Source: Hirudo medicinalis (Eukaryota > Annelida > Clitellata > Hirudinida > Hirudinidae). From it: a DNA stretch of 15,004 nucleotides. Made by a program: the position numbers and the translations under genes. The stretch's first letter is position 1. Each line of letters opens with the position of its first letter. Positions 1-9,400 of the stretch are shown in pieces. Location of the stretch: the NCBI GenBank assembly GCA_011800805.1, contig MPNW01000589.1, forward strand, positions 65,522 through 80,525, given 5' to 3'. The notes beneath the pieces were generated by a model. The model had not been told where the DNA came from. It did no database searches and saw only the letters and a program-made list of their open reading frames with translations.

Positions 1-228
1 TGTTAATTCTTACAAAAATGTGTTCCAAATTAATTTTAACTGACAATTAGGCAATTACAATTAGGCTCTTGTGGGAGCTTCCTTGGAAGCATGGGAATGA
101 GTTTGCATCAGGTTAAGTTAGGTCAAGGTCGTGAACTGGTTTGACCGGTGTTACAATGATGGATTGGTATCAGAGATTACCTCTTCCCAGAGAGCATAAT
201 AATAAAGTATTAGCATGCAGCTGTTGAG

Positions 229-370
229 TGCATGTTAGTTGAATGGGTTGAATACCTGCATGCGGCGGTAATGGCAACAGGCGTAATATGTCCGCAACCC
301 CTCCGATGAAAACGATGGTTTTGCATTTTCCCGGAAGCGTCCTGGGGTAGGTCCTGTGGCTTTGTAAATG
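229..370 (+). mobile_element. Diverged tRNA-derived SINE, copy 1
   Basis: This is the same family as the copies at 13952-14068 and 14683-14810, here on the plus strand. It shares a 17-base core (ggcggtaatggcaacag at about 264-280) exactly with the reverse complement of the 14683-14810 copy, followed by cgtaatrtgtc in both. An A-box-like stretch (tagttgaatggg, about 236-247) and a decayed B-box-like stretch (gtccgcaaccc, about 290-300) are in the tRNA order. The tail at about 321-370 (ttgcatt..ccggaagcgtcctgggg..taaatg) matches the tail of the other copies, after an insertion of about 20 bases. The ends are approximate. Confidence 0.65.
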
Positions 371-379
371 TAGTTTTTA

Positions 380-690
380 TAAAATATGCCTTCACATCCT
401 ATTTAGATGCATAAGGCTCGAATAAATCGAGTAATAAATAAAGATCGAATAAATTTAATTACAAGTTCAAGCAAACTTTGCTGTAATTTGTCAAATAAGC
501 GAAAGTGATTTTTTTCACTTCTGCTAAATAATTGAAATTAGGGATGAGACATGGTTTGAACATTTTTATTAAAAATTGTTTTATTCCTTAAGACTGATTT
601 GTTTATGTTAGAAAATCGGTTTAAATAAATTATTCTTCATTTGAAGTGATTGCTTCATATTTTGACATTAAATATTTACAGTAATAACTT
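380..690. other. A+T-rich intergenic DNA, no gene seen
   Basis: This stretch is strongly A+T-rich with stops in all frames. I see no splice-flanked coding segment, RNA gene or repeat beyond short A/T runs. Confidence 0.6.
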
Positions 691-704
691 TTATAATATA
701 AATA

Positions 705-885
705 ACTGTTGGAAGAGGCCGGAAGGTAAGTTTGGTTTTACCTGACGGGATGCCAGTCTTATCAGCGGGTGATGCCCGGTCCCCGAAAATGTCAGAAGAC
801 TTATCGGGCCGAAGCACTTTGAAGATGGAGGAAACTTTTCTGTCGGTAAGCTCCGATGTGGAGGATAAAACCTAAAAACCATTCC
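705..885. other. GC-richer islet of unknown nature
   Basis: About 180 bases are clearly richer in G+C than both flanks. On the plus strand a splice-donor-like gtaagt follows ccggaag at about 717-729. One plus frame is open for about 45 codons, ending with a stop near 872. The minus strand is also open (691-882, 63 codons). Neither translation resembles a family I know. It could be a lone exon, a piece of a mobile element or a decayed gene. Confidence 0.3.
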
Positions 886-1160
886 CCATTTTCGAGGTAA
901 ACGAAATAATAAGCCAAAAACAAGATATCAAAATTACTGAGACTCCTTAAATTTTGAAAAGGAAGAAGCAGATATACATCGGAAAGAAATGGAATATGAA
1001 TCTAACTTGCAAATTTTTATTTGACGATAGCCAAATTAAATTAATAGCAACTAATTTTTCATGTATTTCAAATTTTATTTACTATTATTACGACGAAAAG
1101 CAACATTATTTATTATTAGCCATTTTTATTAAACCTCACACTAAAATGATTTCTTAAACA
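886..1160. other. A+T-rich downstream region of UAP56, no gene seen
   Basis: This low-complexity A+T-rich DNA lies 3' of the UAP56 gene. It contains a second AATAAA on the minus strand at 1125-1130 that could serve as an alternative poly(A) signal for that gene. The short plus-strand reading frame at 954-1157 is A/T-driven and shows no family features. Confidence 0.5.
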
Positions 1161-1167
1161 ACAAGAT

Positions 1168-1173
1168 TTTATT
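1168..1173 (-). terminator. AATAAA poly(A) signal overlapping the UAP56 stop codon
   Basis: On the minus strand the stop TAA (1174-1172) is directly followed so that AATAAA is formed from two bases of the stop plus the next four. If used, the 3' UTR would be only about 15-35 nt. A second AATAAA at 1125-1130 gives a more ordinary alternative. Confidence 0.45.
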
Positions 1174-2032
1174 ACTCAGCATCAACGTACAGGGATTTGT
1201 CAATGCTCTCCGGAAGTTCAGCGATGCTGATCTCGAATCTCTCTTGAACATCGTTCAGGATCTTGGCACTGTCATCGTCGGATACGAAGCTTATGGCCAA
1301 TCCTTTCGTTCCGAACCTTCCAGCTCTAGCCACCCTGTGGAGGTAGGTGTCTGAATCCTCAGGCATGTCGTAGTTGAAAACGATGTTGACTCTCTCGATG
1401 TCAATTCCTCTGCCGAACAGGTTCGTCGCCACCAGAATGCGAGACTCGAAGTTCTTGAACTGCTGGTAGCGGCTCAATCTTTCCTCCTGCTTCATGGCTT
1501 TGTGAATGGCGATGGTGGGGAAGTTCTGCTCGACCAGAAGTTTCGACAGAGCCACGCACCTATGGATGGATTTGACGAAGACGATGACTTGATTGAAGTC
1601 GAGGTTGTCGAGAAGTTCAAACAGCTTCTTGTTCTTGTTGTTCTCCTTCAATTTGACGTAGTGCTGTTGGAGTCCGTGGAGTGTCAGTTTTGAGTCGTCG
1701 TCGACGTAGACCTCCAATGGATCGTGCATGAACTTCTTGCAAACTGGACGGNCCATCCCTGACTTGGCCTGGCAAAGAATGTCCATTCCCAAATTGGCCT
1801 GAGGGATGCACTCGTGCTGAACCGCGGACGGGTGTTCGAAGCCGCAGTCCGCGATGGCCCTCAGCAGCTCGGGCTTGAGAAGGAAATCCCTGAATCCTGA
1901 ACTATGGACAGAGACATAGGTCCCCTTCAGATCTTTTTGTAGTGCTGCCTCAACTTCTTCTGCTTCCAAGACTGGCTCTACTTGATCTTGCTGTGCTTCT
2001 TCATAATCGAGAAGTTCTTCTATGTCAGACAT
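1172..2032 (-). CDS. DDX39B: UAP56/DDX39B-type DEAD-box RNA helicase, centre lost in a one-base N gap
   Basis: UAP56 is the nuclear ATP-dependent RNA helicase of the spliceosome and the TREX mRNA-export complex. What is seen: an N-terminal LLDYEE-type acidic start; the Q-motif region ([29 protein letters not shown], residues about 48-79); the start of motif I (AKSGM, 89-93); then, after the N at 1752, the second RecA domain with [23 protein letters not shown] and [10 protein letters not shown] (motif VI). Family knowledge: human DDX39B is 428 residues. Residues 1-93 align without gaps and the next aligned residue is about human 236, so roughly 142 codons are absent, including the GKT lysine, motifs Ia-II (DECD) and SAT. 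The reading frame happens to be preserved across the N (GNC codon). No intron is seen in either visible part, but one could lie in the gap. The start is the first ATG after a good 3' splice site at 2055. I am sure of the family; DDX39A versus DDX39B cannot be separated outside vertebrates. Confidence 0.95.
   Translation of the reverse strand: MSDIEELLDYEEAQQDQVEPVLEAEEVEAALQKDLKGTYVSVHSSGFRDFLLKPELLRAIADCGFEHPSAVQHECIPQANLGMDILCQAKSGMXRPVCKKFMHDPLEVYVDDDSKLTLHGLQQHYVKLKENNKNKKLFELLDNLDFNQVIVFVKSIHRCVALSKLLVEQNFPTIAIHKAMKQEERLSRYQQFKNFESRILVATNLFGRGIDIERVNIVFNYDMPEDSDTYLHRVARAGRFGTKGLAISFVSDDDSAKILNDVQERFEISIAELPESIDKSLYVDAE
1752..1752. other. Single N standing for an assembly gap
   Basis: One ambiguous base joins codon 93 of UAP56 to a codon equivalent to about human residue 236. 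The missing piece is at least about 425 bp of coding sequence plus any intron, so the N cannot be a simple one-base ambiguity unless the genome really carries an internal deletion. Confidence 0.85.
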
Positions 2033-2107
2033 CGTTGGCTGGGTTGATTGAAGGCTGGATAAAAGAATTGAATATTTCTAATTTGTTGTTTCAGTATTAC
2101 TTTTCAC

Positions 2108-2130
2108 CTGTAGAGCTGACATTTTAGCGC
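2108..2130 (-). other. Candidate 23-nt 5' UTR exon of UAP56
   Basis: On the minus strand, tctttttcag precedes 23 bases that end in CTACAG before gtgaaa, giving an acceptor and a donor around a tiny exon. A strong acceptor (ttcttttatccag) follows at 2055-2067, just before the leader of the UAP56 start codon, leaving a 53-nt intron (2107-2055). The exon carries an ATG which, after splicing, opens a 14-codon upstream frame that overlaps and ends just past the main ATG. The model rests on splice-site appearance only. The 2131 or 2055 acceptor could alternatively take a trans-spliced leader. Confidence 0.35.
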
Positions 2131-2894
2131 CTGAAAAAGATTCAGAATATAGTTCATTAATTAATTTTTAAAATCCAATTATTAATTAAAATTTTATTAA
2201 AATTAATTTTTATTAAATTAAACAAATTAATATTTGAATGTTAAAAATTAATTAAAATAGCAAATATAATTATAACAATAAAATTATATTGCATTATTAC
2301 AATCATAATTAGCAGGAAATATCTTGCATGATAAAAATTATAAATAAATTAATGAAAATTTGTCCATTATTCTTCGATAAACGACTAACAAATAATTTTC
2401 GTCAAGTCGATGATTCACGTAATTAGAATTACGTTCATTATTATTTTTAATGTAATTCATTTCGCATTTTGCTCTACTAAGTGTTAAATTCACTCAAACA
2501 GTGACAAACCGGCAAACTGCGCGGATGTTATGCTCTGGACTCCAGATTACTGAAATGGTAAAACTTAGGTAATGGAAGCCAACGAAGACATGGCAGACCA
2601 TTCTTTGGCAAACCCGACCAAATGAGCATGCTTTTTTTTTGCACTTCCAAACTCACTCCCAAAACAGCACCACGAGTAACTCAGCCACGCAAGGTCAAAT
2701 AGTTGAATCCAATCCACTTCTAGTTGAGTGTTTCACTGGCATTTCTGGACCTGATTTGCGTCACTTTAGGTGGCCACTTTTACCCCGAAACATTACATTA
2801 AAAACAACAGGTTAATTGATGCTTTAAGTTTTTATAACACGTATCGAGAGAGCCTGTAATTAAGATTGACTTCCACGATCAGTGAGCGACTCGC
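2131..2894. other. Intergenic DNA between ZNG1 and UAP56
   Basis: This region is very A+T-rich from 2150 to 2470, then more mixed with a T9 run at 2632-2640. It should contain the UAP56 promoter and the ZNG1 3' UTR, but I see no convincing TATA box and no canonical AATAAA for ZNG1. No coding exon was recognised. Confidence 0.5.
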
Positions 2895-3924
2895 TCAAGC
2901 GACCAAACATTGTCTCAACAACTCATCCAACAAGTCCCTGTCTAAATTCATGCCGATGAAAACCAAACGGGTGACTCTAGTTTGAAGAGCGCCTTCAGTC
3001 GAGCCGTCGGAGGTCGTAGGGTCACAAAGCATCCCCCGATATTGGGGGGCTTGGTTCACTTCGATCCACCTCACGTTGGTCTCTTTAAGCTCATAAATCT
3101 CCTGAACTGCCTGGAGAATGACCTGGAAGGGGGAGTCCTCCATGGAGATGACACCCTACAGTTTGGAAAAGACGATAATGATAACGATGTTACCATTGCT
3201 CAGCCAATCGTAAGCATCTTAACATCGGCCAATCACGGAATACCTTCATTCGCAGAATGTCAATTTTCCTGCCCTCGTTCTTCTCACGGTTCACGTAGGA
3301 CTTCTCCCACAAGAGATTCTGCAGAAATTTCTCGAACTTCGACCTGACTATGTTGCTCTGGTATTCAAGGGTCACCGTCGATATGCCCTAAGAATAAACT
3401 CATTGTTTTAATTAAATAATAATAATATTAATAATAATAATGATGGCGATATAATAACAATAATAATGACAATAATAATAATAATAACAACAATAAAATA
3501 ATATCTGCTAAAGAAATATCTCACAGGTTGGCACAAGAGCAACCAATCATTACCTTCAAGTGGACACCCTCCAGTGCATTGGTTGCATCAATCAGAGAAT
3601 GGCAGAAGTCATTGTATCTGAAATTCAAATCATCACATATCATCACAAATCATAAAATGATGTCGTCAACATGTCCGTCGCTAACAACAAGGAAGCACAC
3701 GACATCCCACCTGTCTTTTGCGGGCATCCGAGAGAAGGAATTCAAGTTGAAGATGAGGTCAAGGTCGATCCTGTGAACAGAGAAAAATCTTGCAATAAAA
3801 TTATAAGTTTATAATAAGTTAATAAATTCATTAAGGAATCGAATTTTTTCAATCCAACAACTTAGAAACAAATTCGAATAATGTATTCGACGACGACGTT
3901 GAAGTTGTGGTGGTGAAAATGATG

Positions 3925-3956
<32 letters not shown>

Positions 3957-6208
3957 GATGCAAACTCACTTTGAATGGATTGTCTCATGAATGTCAGCGG
4001 AAGCATTTACCATCCTGCAAGGAGGGAATTATGTAACATTATGATTCAATCCTTTTGATTACGATTCAATTGCTCATTTGTCAGGCACCGCAAATAACAT
4101 TACGACACATTTAATAAAATAATTTAATAAAAGACATAAATAATTTTAAAATAATTAACAAATAACAGATTATTAACATGAACATTAATAGCCATGATGC
4201 GCCTTAAATTCACACCTTAACAAACGACTAAGTCGAATGTTCTTGCTTCAATCCACTGTGGAAAACGTCGCAAAAACAAAAACTTGTCATCGTATAAACG
4301 AATGTGTTGTTTTACGACAACGAGCGGAACGAACGACTCGCCTGATGTGCTTGCGGATGTTCGCGACGTGCGCCCGAGAAATGAGGTCGCACTTGTTGAC
4401 GAGAATGACATCGGACATTGCCACCTGCCTTCGAGAACGTCATAACGATTATCAAGCTATTAACAATTTTAACATAACTAACATTATTAACATAAGTTGA
4501 CAATTTAGCCAATGGAATCTGTAAAATGGTGTTATACTGAAACACTTAATGTCATGGTTAATCAGTTTCATCATTATTAATGGTTAGTAATTAATTATAA
4601 TTAATAACTTAATTCGGTGATTGAAAGCATCGTTCCTCAATGTAGAAATCAAAAATTATTCCAAAACCGGCGACTCACTTGAGAGTTTCTGTGACGACGC
4701 TCGTGGTCTCGATGCTGTCCGTCGACAAAGAGTGCTCAAAGTTCTGACAACAAAGGACGAGAATTGTCGATCAAAAACAATATTTAATGCAAAACGACAT
4801 TTAAACAATACCTATTCCTCAAGAATTACTCCAATCAATTACTCCAATTACTGTTAATCATCAACAGCAATCCACACGCAAACAACGCAACTCACCCTAA
4901 AGTAATTCTTTCCATCCACAATGCACACAATACCTGAATGGTTGGCGAAGAGATTTACAATACGGTTATGATTAAGATTATGATTCGGGACATTGGTGAT
5001 TAAGGTTATCACGACAATTGGGCTGGTGATGACAAAGGGTATAATGGTTCTCCCTTCTCACCATCAAGAAACAGCTGACTCCCCAGCTCATCATCCAACC
5101 AGAACATGGAAACGATGGGGCCTACAAGTTAGAATGAATTTCAAATAATTTTTTCTTAATGCAATTTTTTCCATATTCTCGCTTCAGAAATGCAACGTGC
5201 CCAAGTCAATGATGACATGAGCAACAAGGTAAATGGCTGGTTTGATAAGTAATCACATTTTGCATTGAACTTGTAAAATCCAATGCCCAAAACACGAACT
5301 TCCAATACTTATTACAAGTTACTAATCTATTCAACCACAATTGAACTGGTTATCATGATTATGATCGACTGACTGATTGCAAAAAATCTCGACCTGGATC
5401 AGCGAGGCCTGTCGTTTCCAGAAGGATGTAGTCAAACTTTCCCTTCTTCTCCATCAACTGCTCGATGGCAGCCACGGCATTGTCCCTGTTCCAAAGAAAT
5501 CAGAGAACATACTGGGATTAATAGTAACTTAACTGAAGTCATGCCATAAAATATATGCCAAGAATTGTATGGAATTACAAGATGACATAATCTAAAATAA
5601 TTCAACCTGACAGAACAGCACATGCAACCATTTCTCAATTCTAGCCATTCTTCGTACAGCTTTCCCGACTCTCCAACTGCCAGAGATTTCTCCAAAGCAC
5701 TGCCTGAAGAAAAAATTTGAAAGTAGCAACAATTAATCGACTAATAAAAATATGACCTGTTCAGCAACAATTGATACCACTATATTTTTTATAATAAAAT
5801 CTTTAAATTTTAACTCAATTCAACTCAAGAACTTCAATTGAAAACTTTCCCACCTTCTCCAAATTCATTGAGGATGACTGCAATCTTTTTGTTGTGCTGT
5901 TCCGTCAGGATGTAATTCAATAAAGTCGTTTTTCCTGAACCTGAAATAAGCAAGTTATTTCCTCTTAACTTATAATGCAAGAACTTTCGAATAGATTTTC
6001 TTTCTTGACTGTTATGCAAATGTTCTCTACTTCAGGAGCCCTACTGACAATGTGCATAGACCACTCGAAACCTCCACTCGCCTAAAAATCCAGTAATTAC
6101 TGTGATCGGCACCTTGACGACAACAGCTTCTCGAGTGGATGAATCAGTTTCTTCAGTCGTGCTGTTCTCAATCGGGACAAGCTCCGGAAGATCGTCATCG
6201 TCAAGCAT
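2895..6208 (-). CDS. ZNG1: ZNG1 (CBWD/COG0523) zinc-regulated GTPase metalloprotein activator, 13 exons
   Basis: ZNG1 is a GTPase that transfers zinc to methionine aminopeptidase 1. Exons, 5' to 3' on the minus strand: 6208-6082, 5940-5854, 5703-5607, 5485-5394, 5121-5062, 4933-4896, 4743-4679, 4428-4342, 4014-3970, 3770-3711, 3617-3554, 3387-3244, 3155-2895. They join to 1227 nt, 408 residues (human about 395), with phase kept at every junction. Motifs: PELVPI at 8-13; Walker A GFLGSGKTT at 40-48, split by intron 1; NEFGEG; the metal-binding CMCC at 98-101; GLADPG at 130-135; NKCD (guanine specificity) at 200-203; then the C-terminal CobW domain ([19 protein letters not shown]). An in-frame TGA lies 15 nt upstream of the ATG. 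Introns 1 and 8 begin with GC (both AG|GCGAGT); the others are GT-AG. The Cys expected before PELVPI is Leu. The intron 7 acceptor (cgaag) is chosen because it preserves phase and the conserved KQVAMSD. Confidence 0.95.
3411..3501. repeat. AAT-type microsatellite in ZNG1 intron 11
   Basis: About 90 bases of interrupted (AAT)n/(ATA)n with a few ACA and GATGG interruptions, lying wholly inside intron 11 (3553-3388). Confidence 0.85.
3918..3960. repeat. (ATG)n microsatellite in ZNG1 intron 9
   Basis: Fourteen ATG-type triplets with one GGT interruption, beginning nine bases inside the donor of exon 9 (donor at 3969). On the coding strand it reads as (CAT)n. Confidence 0.9.
4340..4341 (-). promoter_or_regulatory. 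Non-canonical GC 5' splice site, ZNG1 intron 8
   Basis: Exon 8 ends ..CACATCAG and the intron begins gcgagt. Joining to the acceptor at 4015 (tgcag) gives codon AG|G and the peptide [13 protein letters not shown], which aligns with the IRSINGLGQILET region of human ZNG1. No nearby GT keeps both phase and homology. Confidence 0.85.
6080..6081 (-). promoter_or_regulatory. Non-canonical GC 5' splice site, ZNG1 intron 1
   Basis: Exon 1 ends ..GGATTTTTAG and the intron begins gcgagt. Joining to the acceptor at 5941 (tttcag) completes the P-loop GFLG|SGKTT in phase 1. The GT four bases downstream (gcgagt) would destroy the Walker A motif with either available acceptor. Confidence 0.88.
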
Positions 6209-6495
6209 TTGTACTCCTGTTCAGTGCTTTATAGGATGAAGTCTGCAAATCCACCGAGCGACCCAATCGCAACCAGACGAGTTTGGCTTGTTTACGGTGT
6301 TAAGGGTTTAAAAGTTAACATCATGCGCGTTATTTTTAGCTAATTTATTTTTTATCCGAGAATAAAAAAGAAGGAAAACAACGCCATTGACGACAAAACT
6401 TTTATTTATGATGACATAAATTTAGCTAGCAGAGACAGTCAATCGGAGAAAGTTTGCTTGGTGGAGCAAGCTTCAATAAGTAGTGAAGACAAGAT
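6209..6495 (-). promoter_or_regulatory. Compact HDAC8 3' UTR and ZNG1 leader/promoter
   Basis: Only 287 bp separate the HDAC8 stop from the ZNG1 ATG. AATAAA for HDAC8 lies at 6401-6406 (minus), about 90 nt past its stop. The ZNG1 leader must fit in the remaining 170 bp or so. A 3' splice-site-like tttgcag lies at 6243-6249 on the minus strand, which could be a trans-splicing acceptor or the end of a 5' UTR intron, but no matching donor was confirmed. Confidence 0.4.
6401..6406 (-). terminator. AATAAA poly(A) signal of HDAC8
   Basis: This canonical hexamer (TTTATT on the plus strand) is about 90 nt downstream of the HDAC8 stop and inside an otherwise unassigned 3' UTR. Confidence 0.7.
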
Positions 6496-9400
6496 TCAAT
6501 TTCCTTTTATGCAGAGAAGGTTACCTGCAAGAAATAACAAACGAAATCAATTAGCATAAGACTAATTTTTATGTATTTTTGATATCAATAAACATCAGAT
6601 CAAATTATGAATTAACTTGCCTCAATACAACTCAAATAAAATGCAATTCTTATTCTGACTACTGTACAAAATGTCAACACATGCTCACCTTTTATATCAG
6701 AAACGATCCTATTCACTTCATCAGGGTGATTTCTGTTGTACATGGGCAACAGGTTAACTGCTATATCAAAGCCAGGCTTGTATTCTATGAAGAACTGCAA
6801 GAAATAATCAAGAAGTAGATGAAAACGAATTTTAAGAAAACCAGATAGAAAATTAAAATGATAATTGTAACGATAATTGTAGGAAAGTGTTACTTATTAA
6901 AGCAAATTAAAATCATCCAGGTTTCCCTCAGCAGATTGTCAGACACGTTACAGAAAGACATTCAATTCGAGCGCTGACCTCGTGATCGGGAATGTTCGAA
7001 TCAATTTCAACCCCACACAGGGCAGCAGTGAGACTCGTCCAGCACCTTGCAACGTTCGAAAAGTTGTAGCCCCCTGTAACAAAAAACATTGATTGAAACA
7101 AAATCTGACAAAATGTCCACAGATAAGTCACCCTCTCCTCACGGCACACGAGCCGACAATAATAATCAAAGTTAGGAAATGAGAACATTTACATTCCGAG
7201 AGTAAAAACTAATCAATTAGGTCGTAAAGATCACGACAAGTTCGAGCTTAAACACGAAACTTTCGACCTTCTGCAGGACGTGAGACATTTGGTGAGATAA
7301 ATTTATGAACCAATCACGATTAGGGTAGACCTCCTCCAAGGAAAATGACTGGCGCTCCTGAATTCCTAATGGTTTCAGCCACTTTGAGGAAGGACTTCTC
7401 CGTCCAATTAAAACCCTTCATCGGGTCACCCGATAGGGCGTCGCATCCTGATTGGCAGACGATAGCTTTATAAGGGTAGGCGGCAGAGATTGATCCAAAG
7501 ATTCTGAAGAATTAATTTTTTCCCTTTTTAATTCAATTTAAATACATTTAAACCATACTTTCACAGAATAAAACTTGTAGCAATCAATGTCATCATCATC
7601 ATAATTGATAGCCAGTAATTGAACCCACTGATCGAAGATGCTGCAAAACATTTCATCGTCCAAGCCATCCTTGAGGGGAACATTGACGTTGTGGTACAAG
7701 CCCCTGCCTGAACCGAGGCATTCGTGCGACCCAGTTCCTGTAGGTCGATGATGATAATGATGTCAGTGATGATGGTGGTATCACAATTTCCATCATCCAT
7801 CATCATAACCACTGTTTCAATGCCTCTGACATGTCAGTCTAATTTTAAATCTTTGCAAACATATATTTCAAATATAATTTTTCAGTCTAGCCTCCTTAAA
7901 TTTTGTTTCAAATATCATCATCATCATCATCACCTGGAAAAAATCCATCCTTGTGCAAATGGAAAGAGAGAGTCATGATTCGAGGAGAATTGTAGAAGGC
8001 TTCCTCCACTCCTGATAAAGAAAACAACGCCATTCATAAACTGCCCATCCATTGGTCGGACAGTTTGCACGAACCAAGACCAAATTTAGATCGGGGACCA
8101 ATCAAAATCATCCTCGAGAGATGACTTGGAAGCACCACAACCATTCTCGTCATTACCATCGACATCATCCACCGAAACCACCCTTACCACTTGATGCCAT
8201 CATCATCATCACCACCAGTGGCCTGATGAAGTAACCATCACTACATACCATTTCACCCATCACCATCACCATCTCCAGATACAATCATCATCGTCATCAT
8301 CATAATCTCCGGATACATCATCATCATCAATTCCAGATGCAGTCACCATCATCATCATCACCATCTCCAGATACAATCATCATCATCATCATCATAATCT
8401 CCAGATACAATCATCATCATCATCATCATCATAATCTCCAGATGCAATCATCATCATCAATTCCAGATGCAATCACCGTCATCACCATCATCATCATCAT
8501 CATGACCAACCATCACCATGGTGCAAGTCGAGGTCAATGTAAAGGACATTGTCAAACTTCTTCAGGAGAGTGAAGATGCACAGGACGATGTCGTTGACGT
8601 AGCAGAAGCCAGAAGCATTCGACCTGCGTCGTAAAAGGTCGGCTACATTCCTCTCGGAAAGACTCAATTCACGAATCGTGGACCGAGAAAATGTATTTGC
8701 CATTGTTTTGTTTTATTTTGGCCGACAATTTATAAATAAATTGTTATTATTAATATTAATAATAATAATTAATTAGTTTGTTCCTGAATAACAAAAGATA
8801 AAATGTCTGTGTTATTATTATTATTCGTGTTGTTGTTATTGTTACTATTATTATTATTATAACCCTGAAAATATGGTCAACCTCATGAATCATTCACAAT
8901 CTACAAATTATTTCAAATCGAAAATCTATCTCATCCTTGGACGCACCTCTTGGCATGGTGCCATCCTCCGAACCAGTTGATGGCACAGTCCACCTCCCCC
9001 TTCACTATAGCCCGTGCTGCCGACATGCTTGAACCTGCGACTTGCCGAACAAACGGAAGGACGTTCTTCATGAAAGGACAGTCGTAACCTTTGATCAACT
9101 CAAGCTTAAGACCATTGCATGCAGAATCAATGTGATCCAAAATCATGAGGTTACCACTCACCGAAGCCGTACTCCTCCATCGTCTTCTCGTCGTCTGCCA
9201 TACTCTCCTCCACGATTTCCTCGTCAAAATCTTCACCTTCTTCTGACTTCTGGAAAACTCTGACCCTCTCACTGCTCCACTTCTTGATGTATTCGAGATA
9301 GTCTGAGGAATGGAACTGCAGGAGGCTTTCGTCCGAAGCTGGAACAGGTTTTATGATCCTGTGTGGAGTTTCAGTGGCAAATTGTATTGTGAGATGCAAA

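Noticed and set aside
2884..2896. gagcgactcgctc palindrome at the ZNG1 stop
   Set aside because: Six-base arms are short enough to be chance, and no matching copies or flanking structure were found.
4217..4265. Apparent ZNG1 exon (acceptor tttccacag, peptide WIEARTFDL)
   Set aside because: Every frame that could join exon 8 meets a stop or breaks phase, while the exon at 4014-3970 joins exactly and matches the family. This piece is inside intron 8.
7561..7628. Longer HDAC8 exon 7 reading on into [19 protein letters not shown]
   Set aside because: The family has one residue, not about 20, between this point and the next conserved segment. The donor gtgggt at 7628 restores phase and length.
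8052..8573. Plus-strand frames rich in His, Ser and Ile
   Set aside because: They are translations of the ATC minisatellite and of antisense HDAC8 exon 5, not genes.
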